Source of the DNA: CAJXZP01 sp964195485
Lineage (GTDB): Bacteria; Bacteroidota; Bacteroidia; Flavobacteriales_G; Salibacteraceae
Direction of reading: 5' to 3'
DNA: 11,155 bases
NCBI GenBank assembly: GCA_964195485.1
Contig: CAXMPG010000120.1
Location: forward strand, 1-11,155
Below, piece by piece: positions 5,707-11,155 of the stretch. Made by a program: the position numbers and the translations under genes. Positions within the stretch are counted from its first letter, which is position 1. Each line of letters begins with the position of its first letter. Under the pieces are notes generated by a model, which did not search any database, had not been told where the DNA came from, and saw only the letters and a list, made by a program, of their open reading frames with translations.

Positions 5707-8700
5707 ATGCTCAAAAGACAACCTAAATCGTTTTTTGGAGTCTTTAACCATATTCAAATGCTAATTAATTGTCCTATTTTTTTGAAAAAAAAATTCTTTC
5801 TCACTCAGTCGCTAATTCTTGTTTTTTTGTTCCTTTTTCAAGGGAATGAAGCATTAGCTCAGTTCTGGATGCAAAATGCTGGAGGTGCAACTATTGACGA
5901 GGCTTATGATGTATCTGTTGATCCATCAGGAAACGCATATTCGGTAGGGTATTTCACTAGCTCAGCCAGTTTCGGTTCTACTTCGTTAATTGCAAATGGT
6001 TCTACGGATATTTTTGTTTCAAAAAATAATAATACAGGAGGTTTTTCGTGGGCGGTTAAAGCAGGTGGTTCAGGAGCAGATAGAGGAACAGCTATTGCGA
6101 CAGATGCTGCGGGGAATGTATATGTAACTGGATATTATAATGGTACCGCAAACTTTGGCTCAAGTTCTTTAACTTCTAATGGATTGCAAGATATCTTTAT
6201 AGCGAAGTATAACACTTCTGGAGTCTTGGCATGGGTTAAAAGTGCGGGGAGTAGCGAAAGTGATTTTGGTTTTGGCATTGCGGTTAACTCTACCGGAGAT
6301 GTTTTTGTAACTGGGTCGTTTAAAGGAAGTGCTACTTTTGGGAGTACTGTTGTTACAGCTGCCAATACTACGAGTGATGTTTTTATTACAAAGCTGAATT
6401 CTTTGGGTGTATTTCAATGGACCAAAACAGGTACTGGAAACTATGCCAACCTTGGCAGATCTGTTGGATGTGATAATAGTGGAAATGTATATTTCACGGG
6501 GCAATATAGTGATACCATAACATTCGATACCCAGCACAATAACCAAATGCAAAACATCATTTTCGTGGTTAAATATAACGCTAGCGGAACCGAGCAATGG
6601 TTTGCTAGAGTTGGGGGAGCAGTATCAAATGTAGTAAACGACATTGCCGTTGATAACATAGGCGGTTGCTATTTAACAGGAGATAATGATGGAGCACTAA
6701 CCTATTACAATACTAACTCAAGCATATTCGCTACGACACCCACATCTTACACTAATAATTTTTTTATTGCAAAAATTAATAGTGCGGGTGCATGGCAATT
6801 AACGGGTGGAGGTGGATCTGACAATCCAGTGTCATCGCAAAGTGTGGCATATAATAGTTCTGGGGATGTGCTTATTGGCGGACATTATGAATGTGTGCTA
6901 AGCTCCTTTTCTGCAATTACTGGTGCGGCAACATTTAATGCGGTAGGTAATAAAGATGTTTTTGTAGCAAGGTTTAGTGTATCTACGGCTTTTTGGGCGC
7001 AAAGTGCAGGCGGCAGAGGTGACGATTATTGTTCAGGAATTGGGGTTAATACTGCCGGTGAAATTTTTGCCGTAGGTAGTTTTGATGGCTCTTTTCATGT
7101 ACCGGTTTCTACTAATTTTTTAGCGGCTAATTTAGGACTTTGGACGCCTAGTTCATGTGGTATAAGTTCAACCTATTGTGGAGACCCAAGCTATAGTGAT
7201 TTTTATTCTATGTCGGCAGCGGGTAATAAAGACGCATTTATGTTAAATAGCTTCGATTATTCTCGTGAACCGTATGACTTTTTTAAACGTTCTGGCTCTG
7301 GTTGCGTAAAGGATTTAATACCGGTGTGTATTGACACTTCTTGTGCCGATACGCTTACGGCATGTGGCTCGGTAACTTTAAATGCTATAACATCGGTATG
7401 TACTGCATTAGGTCCTTCCGTTAATTACGACTGGTCAACAGGTGTTAGTGGTCCAAGTCTTTCGGTTTCTGTTTCAGGGATGTACTTTGTTACCGAAACT
7501 TCTAGTGATGGATGTTTTTCTAGCGTTGATTCTATTTATGCATTGGTTCTGCCAGCACCTCCAGTACCCGTTATTAGTGATGATAAATTGGTAAATACCA
7601 ACGATACGGTTACTACAGAGATAAATTTATGTCCGCCAGACACCGTACAAATTACGGCAGGTGGGTTTGATGCATCATTAACCTATTCTTGGACTGGACC
7701 TGGGCTCGGTGCGGGCGTGTTTGATTCCGTAATTAATGTTTCTGTTACGGGGACTTTTGTTTTTACCGTAATTGGAGCAAATGGATGTGAAAGTGTTAAT
7801 CAAGTTTTAGTTAGAAACAACGTGGCTTTGCCACCATTTGATTTAGAAATGAAGTTGCCAGATACGGTATTGCTATGCACTCCGGATCCATTTACGGCTC
7901 AATTGTATGATAGTGTTACCAATTCGGGTGCACTGCCATTATGTATGGCTACTTCTGCATTTTTAGTCTTAACCGCATGGACGGTTACTCCGGCATGTGC
8001 CTTTACTACTTCATGTGATACCTATGGGTTTTTCACTCCAACTACATCCGGTACGTACACCGTTTCAGCAACTACCGTAAGATTTAATAATTGTTATTCT
8101 GATACGTTTACGGTTTCAAAATCAGTCTATGTAGACGTAAGTCCTTCGCCTGTTATCCCTCCATTTATAGTTACTATTAGTGGGAATTCAAGTATTTGTC
8201 CGGGAGGAACGGTGGAGTTAACCGCTTCGGGAGGCCCAAATTATTCTTGGGTAGGTTTTGGAATATTCGGTTCTACTGATAGTGTCGTAACCGTTTCTGC
8301 TCCAGGAAACTACTTGGTTGTTTCCAGTGCGTATGATACCAATAGCTTCGGTTGTACGGCTGAACTTGTTGTAAATACACAAATTCAAATTACGCCAAAA
8401 CAACAACCTATTATTGTGGCTTCCAGTACGGTAATTTGCCCTAATGATTCTGTTTTATTGTTTTGTACGCAAAGTATTGGTAATAATTGGGAAGGGCCTA
8501 ATGGGCCAATTCCTGGAGGGGGAAGTATATATGTTACGGATCCCGGACAATATTTTACGGTAGTTAATGATGCGGATAGTTGTGGATTGGTTTCTAATAC
8601 CATTACCCTATTCCAATATACTACACCAGAACTTGTAGCTAGTGGAGACACTTTTATTTGCGTTGGAGACTCCACAATTATTTCTGTTCAAGCAACCAAT

Positions 8701-10008
8701 AACAGCACGGTAGATTGGCAACCCCCATTAAGTGGAAGTAGTTTGTCTCAGGTTATTTATACTGCTGGAACATACACGTGTAAAATTACCTCTTGTGGTA
8801 TTGAAACTACTGCGAGTATTACCATTCATTCAGGTTCGTCACAAGCAAGTATTATTGGAGACTCTGTTTTATGTGCAGATTCTACCATTATTTTAAGCGG
8901 AGCAGCAGGGCTGTCTAGTTATTTATGGATGCCTGGAAATTTGACTACACCAAGTATTACGGTCGGCTCAGGTGGGACATATGTTTTAACAATAATAGAT
9001 TCTAACGGATGTACCGGGTCTGACACGTTAGTGGTGACAGAAATTACTGTTTCGGCAAGTATTTCTACCGTGGCACAAGGCTTTTGTCCTGGTGATTCAA
9101 TAACTCTTACTGGAAACCCTGGTATGAAAAGTTATTTATGGAGTCCAACGAATGATACGAGTCAAAATATAGTAACCTATCAAGCAGGTTCGTTTAGTTT
9201 ATTAGTAACGGATAGTTCGGGATGTCAAGCTTCTGCTGGACCAATAGAAATTACGGTGGCAGATAGTGTTGCGCTAGCAACTCAAACAGGAAACAATCTT
9301 ATTTGTGAAGGTGAGTCCGTGTTATTGACTGCTGATAATACCGGATTTGCAAGTTACAATTGGCAACCAGGAAATGTGTCATCACCAAATTTAACAGTGA
9401 CCGAAAGTGGAACCTATATATTAACAACCGTTGATTCTATTGGATGTATTGCGCAGTCAGATTCATTTGTGGTAGAAGTTCAAAAAAACAATTTGTTAGT
9501 CACTATGATATCTAACGACACCACTGTTTGTGAAGGTGCTGAAATTATTTTGGTAGCTGATGGAGGAGCAGATTCAGTTATCTGGTATAGCCCATTAGGT
9601 GACCCAGCTATTGGAGGTGGTGATTCTTTAGTGGTAACAGTAAATGAAACATCTACCTATTATGTTCAAGTAGAATCCCCTCCGTGTTATTCAGATTATG
9701 CTTCGGTAGTAATTGTAACCGAGGATTGTAGAAACCCAGAAATTGGGAATGTTTTTACGCCTAATGGAGATGGTAGTAATGATTATTTCCAAATTCGAAT
9801 TCCGGGCGCTACGTGTTTTAATGTGGAGATTTATAATAGATGGGGCGTGTTGATTTACACGCTTATTTCTCAAGAACAATCATGGGATGGAAGAATATAT
9901 AACTCTCCTGCCGAAGCGGCAGATGGCGTTTATTATTATGTTTTGAACTACTGTACCATTGAGGGGGAGGATATTGGTAAATCAGGATATATTACCTTGA
10001 TTAGGTAA
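5707..10008 (+). CDS. Giant T9SS-secreted surface protein: SBBP propeller, Ig/PKD-like array, type B (gliding-motility-associated) C-terminal domain
   Basis: The 1433-residue protein begins with a signal peptide (KKKFF then a hydrophobic core, ending EALAQ near residue 52). The ATG at 5758 (Met18) would give a more usual signal-peptide length, so the start is uncertain. Residues about 53-519 hold seven repeats of the SBBP type, each with AGG....D.a..iavD..GnvyvtG.f followed by D-I/V-F-I/V-A/T-K. Residues about 541-1343 hold around ten Ig/PKD-like modules, most opening with a Cys motif such as ICPGGTVELTASG, LCADSTIILSG or ICEGESVLLTA and closing with G-T/N-Y-x-x-x. Residues about 1345-1433 are a T9SS type B sorting domain: TPNGDGSNDYF, IYNRWG, SWDG, ADGVYYYVL and a final GYITLIR. 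Family knowledge says this domain directs export across the outer membrane and surface attachment or release. Role is probably adhesion or matrix; no catalytic domain is visible. Two short genes follow closely, giving an operon. Confidence 0.93.
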   Translation: MLKRQPKSFFGVFNHIQMLINCPIFLKKKFFLTQSLILVFLFLFQGNEALAQFWMQNAGGATIDEAYDVSVDPSGNAYSVGYFTSSASFGSTSLIANGSTDIFVSKNNNTGGFSWAVKAGGSGADRGTAIATDAAGNVYVTGYYNGTANFGSSSLTSNGLQDIFIAKYNTSGVLAWVKSAGSSESDFGFGIAVNSTGDVFVTGSFKGSATFGSTVVTAANTTSDVFITKLNSLGVFQWTKTGTGNYANLGRSVGCDNSGNVYFTGQYSDTITFDTQHNNQMQNIIFVVKYNASGTEQWFARVGGAVSNVVNDIAVDNIGGCYLTGDNDGALTYYNTNSSIFATTPTSYTNNFFIAKINSAGAWQLTGGGGSDNPVSSQSVAYNSSGDVLIGGHYECVLSSFSAITGAATFNAVGNKDVFVARFSVSTAFWAQSAGGRGDDYCSGIGVNTAGEIFAVGSFDGSFHVPVSTNFLAANLGLWTPSSCGISSTYCGDPSYSDFYSMSAAGNKDAFMLNSFDYSREPYDFFKRSGSGCVKDLIPVCIDTSCADTLTACGSVTLNAITSVCTALGPSVNYDWSTGVSGPSLSVSVSGMYFVTETSSDGCFSSVDSIYALVLPAPPVPVISDDKLVNTNDTVTTEINLCPPDTVQITAGGFDASLTYSWTGPGLGAGVFDSVINVSVTGTFVFTVIGANGCESVNQVLVRNNVALPPFDLEMKLPDTVLLCTPDPFTAQLYDSVTNSGALPLCMATSAFLVLTAWTVTPACAFTTSCDTYGFFTPTTSGTYTVSATTVRFNNCYSDTFTVSKSVYVDVSPSPVIPPFIVTISGNSSICPGGTVELTASGGPNYSWVGFGIFGSTDSVVTVSAPGNYLVVSSAYDTNSFGCTAELVVNTQIQITPKQQPIIVASSTVICPNDSVLLFCTQSIGNNWEGPNGPIPGGGSIYVTDPGQYFTVVNDADSCGLVSNTITLFQYTTPELVASGDTFICVGDSTIISVQATNNSTVDWQPPLSGSSLSQVIYTAGTYTCKITSCGIETTASITIHSGSSQASIIGDSVLCADSTIILSGAAGLSSYLWMPGNLTTPSITVGSGGTYVLTIIDSNGCTGSDTLVVTEITVSASISTVAQGFCPGDSITLTGNPGMKSYLWSPTNDTSQNIVTYQAGSFSLLVTDSSGCQASAGPIEITVADSVALATQTGNNLICEGESVLLTADNTGFASYNWQPGNVSSPNLTVTESGTYILTTVDSIGCIAQSDSFVVEVQKNNLLVTMISNDTTVCEGAEIILVADGGADSVIWYSPLGDPAIGGGDSLVVTVNETSTYYVQVESPPCYSDYASVVIVTEDCRNPEIGNVFTPNGDGSNDYFQIRIPGATCFNVEIYNRWGVLIYTLISQEQSWDGRIYNSPAEAADGVYYYVLNYCTIEGEDIGKSGYITLIR

Positions 10009-10028
10009 GTTCTTATGATGAGTAAAAC

Positions 10029-10403
10029 GTGAAAGAAGTACTAGGCCCAGAATTAATTATAAGATTGATTGTTGCAGTTGCAATGGGAATTCTATTTGGG
10101 TTGGTTGTTTTATTGATTCCAGATTTTATTAATGCGTCTTTGATACAGGTTATTGGACTAATAATAGCGCTTGTTTTTTCAAACAAAAAACAGATTCCAG
10201 CAAAAGGAATTTTAAAAGTTTTTGTTAGTGTTTCACTAGTTTATTCTATTCTGAGTAACTGCTTTATTTGGATATTGAACCCTCCTTCTGAGGTTACTGA
10301 AAGTCTCGAATTGATTACCTTTTTGTTTTTTAATAACTCAATATTTTTACTGGGAGTAGCAATTTCCCTATTCGTTTATGTTTTTAAATTTAGAACAACT
10401 TAA
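10029..10403 (+). CDS. Small four-helix integral membrane protein of unknown function
   Basis: The 124-residue protein has four predicted membrane helices (about 9-30, 35-51, 60-83 and 97-120), short loops and a basic NKK segment after helix 2. I do not recognise a family. The GTG at 10029 is the first start available after an in-frame TAA at 10023; the next is Met19 (10083), which would remove most of helix 1, so GTG is preferred. The two nearby ATGs at 10015 and 10018 are not in this frame. It begins 20 bases after the large secreted protein and ends 2 bases before the barrel gene's ATG, so it is almost certainly co-transcribed with both and perhaps translationally coupled to the latter. 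It belongs to the inner membrane; any tie to export of the upstream protein is speculation. Confidence 0.75.
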   Translation: MKEVLGPELIIRLIVAVAMGILFGLVVLLIPDFINASLIQVIGLIIALVFSNKKQIPAKGILKVFVSVSLVYSILSNCFIWILNPPSEVTESLELITFLFFNNSIFLLGVAISLFVYVFKFRTT

Positions 10404-10405
10404 TC

Positions 10406-11146
10406 ATGAAAAAAGCTTTAACCGTTTTGATGATACTTTCTCAGGTAGGTACATTTGCACAAGACTCAAAAAAAATAAGTTTCCAATTTAATCTTGGGAC
10501 TTCGTTATCAATTCCTGATCAATCAACGGCTAATTATAATGTTTTAATCCCTGTTACCGGAACTTTTAAAACCGATTATCAATCTAGTTTCGGGTATTTT
10601 TCGGAAGTAATTGTTAATTATGAATTTAATGAGAAGGTGTCGGTTTCTACTGCATTAAACTATACTTATTCTTCATTGAGTATAGTAGATGAGGAAGGTA
10701 GAACACGTCATGAAGGAAATATTTCTAACTCATATCTCAATATTCCTCTAATGGTGGGATATCAGTTTTTAGAGAAAATTCCATTAACTATTTCTGGAGG
10801 AGCTTACTTAGGAGTGTTTTTAAATGCAAGAGAAAATGGTACACAATACTTAGATACGGTAGGCTTGATTTTTAACGACCCCAATGACCCATCCATTATA
10901 CCAGAACAAGAGTATGATTATAGCATTAGTGAAGATTACTTAAGTACGGATTTTGGTGTGCTGCTTCAATTGGATTACGAAAAAGAGCTAAACGAAAAAC
11001 TAATTCTCGTATTTATGACACGATTCAATTACGGGTTGAAAAATGTACTTGTCGATGATTATCAAAATAGAGAAACCAAATACAGTGCAGCCACAGAATG
11101 GAAAAATCATAACTTGTTAATTGGAGTGGGAGTTAAGATTAGGTAA
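10406..11146 (+). CDS. PorT-family outer-membrane beta-barrel protein
   Basis: The 246-residue protein has a clear signal peptide (MKK, hydrophobic core, cleavage after about Ala18 in TFAQD). The mature part alternates amphipathic strands: ISFQFNLGTSLSIP, FGYFSEVIVNYEF, SVSTALNYTYSSLSI, YLNIPLMVGYQF, LTISGGAYLGVFL, FGVLLQLDYE, LILVFMTRFNYGL, and the terminal LLIGVGVKIR. The Y-L-x-I-P-L-x-x-G-Y segment and the closing strand are typical of the Bacteroidota 'outer membrane protein beta-barrel' (PorT-like) family. An acidic insert (about 150-175, DPNDPSIIPEQEYD) is probably an external loop. It is not PorP/SprF by its sequence pattern or length. It lies at the end of the three-gene unit, two bases after the membrane protein. 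Function within the family is mostly unknown. Confidence 0.85.
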   Translation: MKKALTVLMILSQVGTFAQDSKKISFQFNLGTSLSIPDQSTANYNVLIPVTGTFKTDYQSSFGYFSEVIVNYEFNEKVSVSTALNYTYSSLSIVDEEGRTRHEGNISNSYLNIPLMVGYQFLEKIPLTISGGAYLGVFLNARENGTQYLDTVGLIFNDPNDPSIIPEQEYDYSISEDYLSTDFGVLLQLDYEKELNEKLILVFMTRFNYGLKNVLVDDYQNRETKYSAATEWKNHNLLIGVGVKIR

Positions 11147-11152
11147 GGTGTT

Positions 11153-11155
11153 ATG
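11153..11155 (+). other. Possible start codon of a further gene, cut by the right edge
   Basis: An ATG sits 7 bases after the barrel gene's stop and is the last codon of the window. The tight spacing matches the rest of the unit, so the operon may continue, but a single codon is no proof. Confidence 0.25.

Noticed and set aside
10406..11146. PorP/SprF T9SS membrane protein, suggested by its position after a type B cargo protein
   Set aside because: It is shorter than that family and lacks its sequence pattern; the strands fit the PorT-like barrel family better.

Overview
The window is AT-rich, densely coded DNA from a member of the Bacteroidota, most likely a Flavobacteriales-type marine or freshwater bacterium. 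The evidence is a complete type IX secretion (T9SS) type B C-terminal sorting domain on a large surface protein, a PorT-type outer-membrane beta-barrel, a Bacteroidota-type Crp regulator, a TAnnTTTG-type promoter, and the general lack of Shine-Dalgarno sites. I cannot name the genus.

Left part (1-2764): the 3' 902 codons of a large fibre-like surface protein run in from the left edge. The visible part has four sections: an uninterrupted array of I-x-x-N heptads (a trimeric coiled-coil 'N@d' stalk, encoded by a 168-bp tandem repeat), about 30 short N-Y-G-V/M-Y-G repeats of roughly 14-16 residues resembling a YadA-type head, a conserved beta-rich C-terminal domain, and a Lys/Pro/Ser/Glu-rich tail. 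A 13-bp hairpin after its stop codon sits between two convergent genes and looks like a bidirectional terminator.

Middle part (2771-5706, minus strand): a two-gene unit read leftward. The first gene is a 732-residue GT-C fold membrane glycosyltransferase with a large extracytoplasmic C-terminal region. Five bases downstream comes a Crp/Fnr-family regulator that is split into two reading frames, which suggests a small deletion. A good Bacteroidota -33/-7 promoter candidate lies directly upstream of the glycosyltransferase, in the 122-bp divergent intergenic region.

Right part (5707-11155, plus strand): an apparent operon of three tightly spaced genes. The first encodes a 1433-residue secreted protein with a signal peptide, seven SBBP-type repeats (probably a seven-bladed propeller), about ten Ig/PKD-like modules and a T9SS type B sorting domain. 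Next come a 124-residue four-helix membrane protein of unknown function and a 246-residue PorT-like outer-membrane barrel. A further ATG at the extreme right edge may start another gene. The two giant surface proteins, the glycosyltransferase and the barrel protein all point to a region devoted to the cell envelope and cell surface. A joint function is inference only.
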